Made by a program: the position numbers and the translations under genes. A model generated the notes under the pieces. It saw only the letters and a program-made list of their open reading frames with translations, did no database searches and had not been told where the DNA came from. Of a DNA stretch of 64,000 bases, positions 57,074-64,000 are shown in pieces; position 1 is the stretch's first letter, and each line of letters starts with the position of its first letter. The DNA is from Serratia plymuthica (lineage in GTDB: Bacteria > Pseudomonadota > Gammaproteobacteria > Enterobacterales > Enterobacteriaceae), in NCBI RefSeq assembly GCF_018336935.1, contig NZ_CP068771.1:868001-932000 (forward strand). Direction: 5' to 3'.

Positions 57074-59502
57074 TCTGGCGCTGGTTCTGGCGGGAATGGC
57101 GTTCGCCGTCACTGCTGATCGTCTGGCTGGCGCTGACGCTGTCGATGGCCTGCGTGCTGGCGCTGGGCAGCATCAGCGATCGCATGGACAAGGGGCTGAG
57201 CCAGCAGAGCCGCGATTTCATCGCCGGTGATCGGGTGCTGCGCAGCGCCCGGCCGGTGCCGGAAGGCTGGCTGCTTGATGCACGGCAGGAAGGGCTGAAA
57301 GTGAGCCGCCAGCTGTCGTTTACTACCATGACTTACGCCGGCGACAGGCCGCAATTGGCGGACGTGAAAGCCACCGATCTGGCCTATCCGCTGTACGGCA
57401 AGCTGGAAACGCGCCCGGCCAACGTCAAGCTTGAACCGGGCAGCGTGCTGGTGGCGCCGCGCTTGCTGGCGTTGCTGAATGTGAAAGTGGGGGACTCGCT
57501 GGACGTGGGCGACACCCGCCTGCGCATTGCCGGTGAAATTCTTCAGGAGCCGGACTCCGGCTTCAATCCGTTCCAGACGGCGCCGCGCATCATGATCAAC
57601 CTGGCGGATGTGGATAAAACCGGGGCGGTGCAGCCGGGCAGCCGCCTGAGTTACCGCTATATGTTCGCCGGTTCGCCGGAGGACATCCAGCGTTACGAAA
57701 CGCGCCTGACGCCGCAGCTCCACCCCGACCAGCGTTGGTTTGGGTTGCAGGAGTCCGGCAGCGCGCTGGGCAAATCGCTGCAACGATCGCAACAGTTCCT
57801 GCTGCTGTCGGCGCTGCTGACTCTGCTGCTGTCGATCGCCGCCGTGGCGGTGGCCATGAGCCACTATTGCCGCAGCCGTTACGATCTGATCGCGGTGCTG
57901 AAAACGCTGGGTGCCGGCCGTAACGCCTTGCGTAAGCTGATCGTCGGTCAGTGGCTGGCGGTCATTTTGCTGGCGGCAGCGTGCGGCGGCATTATCGGCC
58001 TGGGGTTTGAAGCGGTGCTGATCCGGCTGCTGGCGCCGGTGCTGCCGGCGGAGTTGCCTGCCGCCGGGGCCTGGCCGTGGTTGTGGGCGATCGGCGCGTT
58101 GCTGATGATTTCGCTGCTGGTGGGGCTGCGGCCGTACCGGCAATTGCTGGCGACCCAGCCGCTGCGGGTGTTGCGCCGCGACGTGGTGGCCAACGTCTGG
58201 CCGCTGCGCTACTTCCTGCCGGTGACGGCGCTGATTGTGGTGGCGATGCTGATCGCATTAATGGGGGCCAGCACGCTGCTGTGGTCGATCCTCGCCGGTA
58301 TTCTGGTGCTGGCGCTGCTGTTGGGCGCCATCGGCTGGGGCAGCCTGCTGCTGCTGCGCCGCATTCGGCTTCAAAACCTGGCGTTGCGGTTGGCGGTCAA
58401 TCGCCTGCTGCATCAGCCCTGGGTCACGGTCAGCCAACTGGCGGCGTTTTCGCTGTCGTTTATGCTGCTGGCATTGTTGCTGGTGCTGCGTGGCGATCTG
58501 CTCGACCGCTGGCAACAGCAACTGCCACCGGACAGCCCGAACTACTTCCTGCTGAACCTGACCGAAGCACAGGTGCCGCAGGTGAAAACCTTCCTGCAGC
58601 AGCACCAGGTCAAGCCGGAAACCTATTACCCTATTGTACGCGTGCGCCTGACCGAGATTAATCAGCAGGTGGCGACCGAGCGGGTACACGAGGACGATCC
58701 GGGCGGCGAGGCGGTTAACCGCGAACTGAACCTGACCTGGCTGGCGGATCTACCGGCGCATAATCCGCTACTGGCGGGCAGTTGGCCGCCGAAATCCGGT
58801 GAGGTGTCGATGGATCAGGGCATTGCCGGGCGGCTCAAGGTTAAGCTGGGCGACACGCTGACCTTCAGCGGCGATACCCAGTCGTTCAGCGCCAAGGTCA
58901 CCAGCCTGCGGCAGGTGGATTGGGAAAGCCTGAAGCCGAACTTTTACTTCATCTTCCCGCCGGGTGCGCTGGACGGTCAACCGCAGACCTGGCTTACCAG
59001 TTTCCGCTATGACGGGGACGGCCAGATGCTGACCCAGCTTAACCGGCAATTCCCGACGCTCAGCCTGCTGGACATCGGGTCAATCCTGAAACAGGTCGGC
59101 GGAGTGCTGCAACAGGTCAGCCGTGCGCTGGAGGTGATGGTGGTGCTGGTGGTGATTTGCGGTGGCCTGTTGCTGATGGCGCAGGTGCAGGTGGGTATGC
59201 GGCAACGGCGCCAGGAGCTGGTGGTGTACCGTACTCTGGGGGCCAGCAAACGCCTGTTGCGCAGCACACTGTGGTGCGAGTTTGCGCTGCTTGGGCTGGT
59301 GGCGGGCATTGCGGCGGCGGTGGGGGCAGAGGCGGCGCTATGGTTGCTGCAAAGCCAGGTATTCGATTTCCCGTGGGCACCCACGCCGGTGTTGTGGTGG
59401 GCATTGCCGCTGCTCAGCGCGTTGCTGTTGTCGCTGTGCGGTGGTTGGCTGGGCGTGCGGTTACTGCGCGGCCAGGCATTGTTCCGCAGCTACGAGGGTT
59501 AA
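57070..59502 (+). CDS. ybbP: ABC transporter permease YbbP (MacB/FtsX family)
   Basis: Large permease of 810 residues with ten membrane helices in two FtsX domains (about 230-470 and 690-800) and periplasmic loops. Paralogous to other lipoprotein/lipid-handling permeases. The first helix (SPSLLIVWLALTLSMACVLAL) is preceded by a basic N-terminus. It overlaps ybbA (ATGA). Not seen: a partner protein. Ends before a gap. Confidence 0.93.
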   Translation: MIWRWFWREWRSPSLLIVWLALTLSMACVLALGSISDRMDKGLSQQSRDFIAGDRVLRSARPVPEGWLLDARQEGLKVSRQLSFTTMTYAGDRPQLADVKATDLAYPLYGKLETRPANVKLEPGSVLVAPRLLALLNVKVGDSLDVGDTRLRIAGEILQEPDSGFNPFQTAPRIMINLADVDKTGAVQPGSRLSYRYMFAGSPEDIQRYETRLTPQLHPDQRWFGLQESGSALGKSLQRSQQFLLLSALLTLLLSIAAVAVAMSHYCRSRYDLIAVLKTLGAGRNALRKLIVGQWLAVILLAAACGGIIGLGFEAVLIRLLAPVLPAELPAAGAWPWLWAIGALLMISLLVGLRPYRQLLATQPLRVLRRDVVANVWPLRYFLPVTALIVVAMLIALMGASTLLWSILAGILVLALLLGAIGWGSLLLLRRIRLQNLALRLAVNRLLHQPWVTVSQLAAFSLSFMLLALLLVLRGDLLDRWQQQLPPDSPNYFLLNLTEAQVPQVKTFLQQHQVKPETYYPIVRVRLTEINQQVATERVHEDDPGGEAVNRELNLTWLADLPAHNPLLAGSWPPKSGEVSMDQGIAGRLKVKLGDTLTFSGDTQSFSAKVTSLRQVDWESLKPNFYFIFPPGALDGQPQTWLTSFRYDGDGQMLTQLNRQFPTLSLLDIGSILKQVGGVLQQVSRALEVMVVLVVICGGLLLMAQVQVGMRQRRQELVVYRTLGASKRLLRSTLWCEFALLGLVAGIAAAVGAEAALWLLQSQVFDFPWAPTPVLWWALPLLSALLLSLCGGWLGVRLLRGQALFRSYEG

Positions 59503-59807
59503 ACCGCCGCATGGTCGGCCCGGCCCCCGTTATCGGGAGCCGGGCCGATATCTTTATTGAAACCTCACAAATTCCCCTTCATGACCGTCTGCCTGGAAAG
59601 TGCCTTTGCTCCTTCGCTGAGCAGACAATTCAAGTGAAATCGATTACAAATAAATGGCTGTTTTTTAAGGTTGGTATCGAGGGCTGATAAGGGTGGGCGG
59701 TTTTTTTGATCATTTCGGTAAATGATATGAGGTTATTATTATTTATAATCAATAGTATATGTTTGTTTTTTAGCATCGATATGTGGTTTTGTGAAAATTA
59801 AAATAAT

Positions 59808-59821
59808 GTAACCGTTTCCAC
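59808..59821. promoter_or_regulatory. GalR/GalS-type operator upstream of galP
   Basis: GTAACCGTTTCCAC matches the GalR/S operator type (GTGNAANCGNTTNCAC) with the central CG and both arms. It lies about 90-100 bases before the galP ATG and just upstream of the CRP site. Confidence 0.7.
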
Positions 59822-59824
59822 TAA

Positions 59825-59840
59825 TGTGATCTCACTCACT
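59825..59840. promoter_or_regulatory. CRP-cAMP site upstream of galP
   Basis: TGTGA-N6-TCACT: the left half is perfect and the right half is one base off. Located about 70-85 bases before the galP start. Supports catabolite control. Confidence 0.75.
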
Positions 59841-59909
59841 TACCGCCTGCGGATTGCCTCCTATCATGACGGCTAACTGATTCAACGTTATCTATTGGAT
59901 GGAGGCTGT

Positions 59910-61316
59910 ATGGGTGTTACCGCCAAAATTGCGTCGGCTGAGAACAGCCACACGAATGCCGGTATGACTTTTTTCGTCTGTTTTCTGGCTGCGCTAGCCG
60001 GGCTGCTGTTTGGCCTGGATATCGGCGTGATTGCGGGCGCTTTGCCGTTTATCGCCGACTCTTTTCACATCACCAGTTCCCAGCAAGAGTGGGTGGTCAG
60101 CTCGATGATGTTCGGCGCGGCGGTCGGCGCCGTGGGCAGCGGCTGGATGAATTTCCGCATCGGGCGCAAATACAGCCTGATGATCGGCGCGATCCTGTTC
60201 GTGGCAGGGTCGTTGTGTTCCGCAGCAGCGCCCAATGTGGACATATTGATACTCTCGCGCATTCTGCTGGGGCTGGCGGTGGGCATCGCTTCCTATACCG
60301 CGCCGATTTACCTGTCTGAAATCGCGCCGGAGAAAATTCGCGGCAGCATGATTTCGATGTATCAATTGATGATCACCATCGGGATTTTGGCCGCCTACCT
60401 GTCTGATACCGCGTTCAGTTACACCGGCGCCTGGCGCTGGATGCTGGGGGTTATCACCATTCCGGCCGGCTTGCTGCTGATTGGCGTGTTCTTCCTGCCG
60501 GACAGCCCGCGCTGGCTGGCCTCGCGCAATCGCCATGAACAGGCGCGTCAGGTGCTGGAAAAGCTGCGCGACAGCAGCGCCCAGGCACAGCATGAACTGA
60601 ACGAAATCCGTGAAAGCCTCAAGCTGAAGCAAAGTGGCTGGGCGCTGTTCAAGGGCAATAAAAATTTCCGCCGCGCCGTTTTCCTCGGCATCCTGTTGCA
60701 GGTCATGCAGCAGTTTACCGGCATGAACGTCACCATGTATTACGCGCCGAAGATTTTTGGCCTGGCGGGTTTTGCCAGTACCGAACAGCAGATGTGGGGA
60801 ACGGTGATCGTCGGGCTGGTTAACGTGCTGGCTACCTTTATCGCCATTGGGCTGGTGGATCGCTGGGGCCGCAAACCGACGCTGATCCTCGGTTTTATCG
60901 TGATGGCGGTGGGCATGGGCGCACTGGGAACTATGATGAGTATCGGCATGAGCTCGCCGGCGACGCAATATTTCGCCGTTATCATGCTGTTGATGTTTAT
61001 TGTCGGTTTCGCCATGAGCGCCGGCCCGTTGATTTGGGTGCTGTGTTCAGAGATCCAGCCGCTGAAAGGCCGTGATTTTGGCATCACCTGTTCCACTGCC
61101 ACCAACTGGATCGCCAACATGATCGTCGGCGCGACCTTCCTGACCATGCTCAATTCGCTGGGCAGCGCCTCTACCTTTTGGGTCTACGCGGCGCTCAACG
61201 TGGCGTTTATCTTTATTACGCTGGCGTTGATCCCGGAAACCAAAAATATCTCTCTGGAACATATCGAACGTAATCTGATGGCCGGAAAGCCATTACGCAA
61301 CATCGGCACGCGCTAG
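59910..61316 (+). CDS. galP: Galactose/proton symporter GalP (MFS sugar porter)
   Basis: Inner-membrane proton-sugar symporter of 468 residues with twelve helices (E. coli GalP 464). MFS sugar motifs [43 protein letters not shown] and [14 protein letters not shown] are all present. Start at 59910 behind SD GGAGG. Adjacent to a galE-type epimerase. CRP and GalR sites upstream suggest control by glucose and galactose. Confidence 0.94.
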   Translation: MGVTAKIASAENSHTNAGMTFFVCFLAALAGLLFGLDIGVIAGALPFIADSFHITSSQQEWVVSSMMFGAAVGAVGSGWMNFRIGRKYSLMIGAILFVAGSLCSAAAPNVDILILSRILLGLAVGIASYTAPIYLSEIAPEKIRGSMISMYQLMITIGILAAYLSDTAFSYTGAWRWMLGVITIPAGLLLIGVFFLPDSPRWLASRNRHEQARQVLEKLRDSSAQAQHELNEIRESLKLKQSGWALFKGNKNFRRAVFLGILLQVMQQFTGMNVTMYYAPKIFGLAGFASTEQQMWGTVIVGLVNVLATFIAIGLVDRWGRKPTLILGFIVMAVGMGALGTMMSIGMSSPATQYFAVIMLLMFIVGFAMSAGPLIWVLCSEIQPLKGRDFGITCSTATNWIANMIVGATFLTMLNSLGSASTFWVYAALNVAFIFITLALIPETKNISLEHIERNLMAGKPLRNIGTR

Positions 61317-61345
61317 TCGGCTGGCTGCGCGCATGAAACGGGCTT

Positions 61346-61369
61346 ATGCCTCGGGTGTTAGCGCCCGAG
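61346..61369 (+). other. Intercistronic hairpin between galP and galE-type gene
   Basis: Arms GCCTCGGG and CCCGAGGC with an 8-base loop but no T tract. It may be an attenuating or mRNA-stability element rather than a strong terminator. Confidence 0.5.
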
Positions 61370-61386
61370 GCTGATGAAAGGGGAGC

Positions 61387-62412
61387 ATGATGGCGATTTT
61401 AGTGACCGGCGGTGCCGGATACATAGGTTCGCATACGGTACTGGCGCTGCTGGAGCGCGGTGAAGAGGTGGTGGTGTTGGATAATTTGGTCAACGCTTCC
61501 GAAGAGTCCTTGCGCCGTGCCGCGCAACTGACCGGTAAAGCGGCGGCGTTTTACCAGGGGGATGTGCGGGATGCGGCATGCCTGAGCCGGATCTTCGGCG
61601 AGCACCAGATCGTTTCGGTGATCCATTTCGCCGGTCTGAAAGCGGTGGGAGAATCCACCCGCAAGCCGCTGGAGTACTACCAGAACAACGTAGCGGGCAC
61701 GCTAGTATTGCTGGAAGCCATGCGCGAAGCCGGAGTTCATCAGTTTATCTTCAGCTCTTCGGCGACGGTGTACGGTGAAGAGACGCCGGTGCCTTACCGC
61801 GAAGACATGCCTATTGGCGGCACGACCAGCCCTTACGGCACCTCCAAGTGGATGGTGGAGCAGGTCCTGCAGGATTTCGCCAGAGCGGAACCGGCCTTTT
61901 CCATTGTCTCTCTGCGCTACTTCAACCCGGTGGGCGCCCATGAGTCCGGATTGATGGGGGAAGACCCCAGCGGCATCCCGAATAATCTGTTGCCTTATAT
62001 TGCTCAGGTGGCCGTCGGCAAGCGGGATCATCTGAGCGTGTTCGGCGGGGACTATCCCACCAAAGACGGAACCGGCGTGCGCGATTATATTCACGTGATG
62101 GATCTGGCGCAGGGCCACCTGGCGGCGATGGATCACCTAAAACAGATCGCCGGTTTTAAAGCTTATAACCTGGGTTCCGGGGTAGGGCATTCGGTGCTGG
62201 AGATGGTGCATGCGTTCGAGAAAGCCGCCGGCGTTGCCGTGCCTTATCGGATTTTACCGCGCCGTGCCGGGGATTTGCCCGCTTTCTGGGCCGATGTCAG
62301 CCTGGCTAAACGGGAACTGGGCTGGGAAGTGCAACGCGGGCTCGATGAGATGATGCGCGATACCTGGAACTGGCAGAGCAAAAATCCGCAGGGCTATACC
62401 CGTCATACTTGA
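61387..62412 (+). CDS. galE: UDP-glucose 4-epimerase (GalE-type)
   Basis: SDR-extended epimerase of 341 residues. NAD motif [12 protein letters not shown] (about 5-16), catalytic SSSATVYG (about 122-129) and YGTSK with the Tyr, plus [11 protein letters not shown], are diagnostic. It interconverts UDP-glucose and UDP-galactose. A typical gal operon galE would be elsewhere, so this may be a second copy co-transcribed with galP. The last codons (YTRHT-stop) are supplied by ERIC sequence. Start ATG at 61387 or 61390. Confidence 0.9.
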   Translation: MMAILVTGGAGYIGSHTVLALLERGEEVVVLDNLVNASEESLRRAAQLTGKAAAFYQGDVRDAACLSRIFGEHQIVSVIHFAGLKAVGESTRKPLEYYQNNVAGTLVLLEAMREAGVHQFIFSSSATVYGEETPVPYREDMPIGGTTSPYGTSKWMVEQVLQDFARAEPAFSIVSLRYFNPVGAHESGLMGEDPSGIPNNLLPYIAQVAVGKRDHLSVFGGDYPTKDGTGVRDYIHVMDLAQGHLAAMDHLKQIAGFKAYNLGSGVGHSVLEMVHAFEKAAGVAVPYRILPRRAGDLPAFWADVSLAKRELGWEVQRGLDEMMRDTWNWQSKNPQGYTRHT

Positions 62413-62518
62413 AGCTGCCTCTTTGTTGGCTGCGCTTGCGAGCCCCAGTCACATAGTTATCTATGCTCCAGGGGCTTACAAGCTTGCCGCCGCGATGCAA
62501 CGCCAATTATTTAGGGTA
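62395..62518. repeat. ERIC repeat, copy 8, overlapping the galE-type 3' end
   Basis: Full copy with TACCCGTCATACTTGAAGCTG at the left (in two parts) and AATTATTTAGGGTA at the right. The first 18 bases encode the last codons and stop of the galE-type gene. Confidence 0.9.
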
Positions 62519-62545
62519 CGGCGTGATTAGCTTTTCATCGGCAGT

Positions 62546-62588
62546 AAAAAGGGTTCAACTCATCGAGTTGAACCCTTTGTTTTTGGCG
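62546..62588. terminator. Bidirectional terminator between galE-type gene and purK
   Basis: Arms AAAGGGTTCAACTC and GAGTTGAACCCTTT with a 3-base loop, with A-rich and T-rich flanks for both directions. Confidence 0.92.
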
Positions 62589-62598
62589 CGGCGTAATG

Positions 62599-63666
62599 CT
62601 AAGCCAGCTTTTGCTGTGCCCAGGCCAGTCCACTTTGGTATTCGGCCGGCAGCAGCGGCGCCAGTGCCTGCAACGCCTGTTGCAGCGCGGCGGCGCTCGG
62701 ATCGTTCAGGTTGAGGTGGCCGACCTTGCGGCCTTCGCGCACCTCTTTCTCGTACCAGTGCAAATGCACCAACGGCAGCGCCAGCCACTGTTGATTCACG
62801 GCGGTGCCGATCAGGTTGACCATCACCGACGGTGTGCTTACCACCGGTTTCGGCAGCGGCAGGGCGAGAATAGCGCGCAGGTGCAGCTCGAACTGGCTGA
62901 TGGAAGCGCCGTTTTGCGTCCAGTGGCCGCTGTTGTGCACCCGTGGCGCCAGCTCGTTAATCAGCAGGCTGTCGCCAACGATAAAGCATTCCATCGCCAT
63001 TACACCGACGTAGTTCAACTCGTCGAGGATCGCCGCCAGCATCTGTTCTGCCTGCCGTTGCAGGGCCGGATCAGGTTCGGGCAGCGCCACGCTGGTGCGC
63101 AGAATGCCTTCTTCATGCAGATTATGGGTCAGCGGATAGAACACCGACTTGCCGTCGTGCCCGCGCGCGCCCACCAGCGAAACCTCGCCGGAGAAGTTAA
63201 TCCCCTGCTCGACGATGCACTCGCCGTAGGCATCCGCCGGCAGTTCCGCTTCCTGGCCCGGGCGCAAGCGCCATTGGCCGCGGCCGTCGTAACCGCCGAC
63301 GCGGCGTTTGACGATCGCCAGTTCACCCAGGGTGGCGAACACCTGCGGCCATTCGGCGGCATCGGCCAGCAATTGCCACGGCGCGGTGGCCAGGCCGAGC
63401 TGATCGAGCAGCTGTTTTTGCGTCAGGCGGTCCGCCAGACGGGGGAAAATATCGCGATTGACGAAGCTGTTGTGGGTCGCCAGTTCACGCGTCAGCGCGG
63501 TTTCCGGCCAGCGTTCGATTTCGGCGGTGATCACGCTGTTTTGATAGGGCACCGCTTCCGGCTCGGCGTCGAGGCCGACCGGATAAACGGCGATGCCCAG
63601 CGGTTCACCGGCCTGGCGCAGCATGCGCCCCAGTTGGCCGTTGCCCAGTACGCAAACCGGCTTCAT
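62599..63666 (-). CDS. purK: N5-carboxyaminoimidazole ribonucleotide synthase PurK
   Basis: ATP-grasp enzyme of 355 residues (E. coli 355): AIR + bicarbonate + ATP to N5-CAIR in purine synthesis. N-terminal [17 protein letters not shown]-grasp segment [11 protein letters not shown], and VSLVGARG are conserved. Its ATG overlaps the purE stop by four bases (ATGA), so the two are coupled. Confidence 0.97.
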   Translation of the reverse strand: MKPVCVLGNGQLGRMLRQAGEPLGIAVYPVGLDAEPEAVPYQNSVITAEIERWPETALTRELATHNSFVNRDIFPRLADRLTQKQLLDQLGLATAPWQLLADAAEWPQVFATLGELAIVKRRVGGYDGRGQWRLRPGQEAELPADAYGECIVEQGINFSGEVSLVGARGHDGKSVFYPLTHNLHEEGILRTSVALPEPDPALQRQAEQMLAAILDELNYVGVMAMECFIVGDSLLINELAPRVHNSGHWTQNGASISQFELHLRAILALPLPKPVVSTPSVMVNLIGTAVNQQWLALPLVHLHWYEKEVREGRKVGHLNLNDPSAAALQQALQALAPLLPAEYQSGLAWAQQKLA

Positions 63667-64000
63667 GCTTCCTCCCGCGGATCCGGGTTGTTCAGCACGT
63701 CTTCGGTCTGCGCCTGGCGCCAGTCGGCCAGACGTTGTGCCAGCGCGGTGTCGTGCAGCGCCAGAATTTGCGCCGCCAGCAGCGCGGCGTTGGCCGCACC
63801 GGCTTTGCCGATCGCCAGAGTGCCGACCGGAATGCCGCGCGGCATTTGCACGATAGAATACAGGCTGTCTACACCGCTCAGCGCGGCGCTTTGTACCGGA
63901 ACACCCAGCACCGGAACCAGCGTTTTCGCCGCCAGCATGCCCGGCAGGTGCGCAGCACCGCCCGCACCGGCAATGATCACGTCAAAGCCATTGGCGCCGG
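63663..64000 (-). CDS. purE: N5-CAIR mutase PurE (5' part beyond the window)
   Basis: Carries the last 112 or so residues of PurE: catalytic [36 protein letters not shown] and [19 protein letters not shown] are present. The reading frame is open to the window edge, so the start lies beyond 64000. Converts N5-CAIR to CAIR. Upstream gene of purK in the operon. Confidence 0.96.
   Translation of the reverse strand, partial: GANGFDVIIAGAGGAAHLPGMLAAKTLVPVLGVPVQSAALSGVDSLYSIVQMPRGIPVGTLAIGKAGAANAALLAAQILALHDTALAQRLADWRQAQTEDVLNNPDPREEA

Larger units (their letters stand above)
59503..59909. other. Gap with CRP and GalR-type sites before galP
   Basis: About 400 bases. No gene was found. A+T-rich from about 59700. 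Contains the GalR-like operator and CRP site, each described separately. Confidence 0.7.

Overview
This is a chromosomal segment from an enterobacterium of the family Yersiniaceae, almost certainly Serratia and probably close to S. marcescens. Base composition is high in G+C. Gene order largely follows the E. coli fadM (ybaW)-to-purE region. Characteristic Serratia traits are the smdAB multidrug ABC pump, the decR/cysteine desulfhydrase pair, ERIC repeats and the chiX sRNA. Nearly every gene has a recognisable enterobacterial orthologue. No tRNA, rRNA operon, insertion sequence, integrase or CRISPR array was seen.

Layout. 1-12.4 kb: fadM, queC, an SgrR/YbaE-type regulator, cof, a cysteine desulfhydrase gene with its divergent Lrp-family regulator (decR/ccdR), smdA-smdB, the nitrogen-regulated glnK-amtB operon (sigma-54 promoter plus an NtrC site) and tesB. 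12.6-17.4 kb: ybaY, an alkyltransferase-like gene, the 4.5S RNA gene ffs, then an accessory stretch with an orphan beta-helix (tailspike/pectate-lyase-like) gene, the hha-tomB pair and an unrecognised 117-codon gene. 17.6-20.9 kb: a compact zinc-starvation island bounded by two near-perfect Zur boxes. It holds a zinc ABC importer preceded by a 49-residue membrane protein, facing rpmE2-rpmJ2, the zinc-independent ribosomal protein paralogues.

21-30 kb: acrB-acrA with divergent acrR and a conserved AcrR operator, a small DsrE-family gene, and mscK. 30-45.9 kb: rsmS, priC, ybaN, apt, dnaX, ybaB, recR, htpG, adk, hemH, gsk, ybaL, fsr and ushA. This is a housekeeping stretch of replication, recombination, heat-shock, nucleotide and haem genes. 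46-52.3 kb: ybaK, the sRNA chiX, ybaP, the copper module copA/cueR, and ybbJ-qmcA. 52.6-59.5 kb: cfa, cnoX (ybbN), ybbO, and tesA divergent from ybbA-ybbP. 59.9-64 kb: a galP-type sugar transporter with CRP and GalR-type sites, a galE-type epimerase, and purK-purE (purE cut by the window end).

Themes. Metal homeostasis is prominent: the Zur island, and CueR-controlled CopA. Two programmed -1 frameshift sites can be read directly. One in dnaX gives gamma beside tau. One in copA would release a soluble copper-binding protein, here with two metal-binding domains. Eight ERIC-type palindromic repeats lie between genes; one supplies the last codons and stop of the galE-type gene and one fills the adk leader. 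No wholly unknown multigene system was found. The least explained elements are the beta-helix gene, the 117-residue protein, the 49-residue membrane protein and the two palindromes in the decR/desulfhydrase gap.
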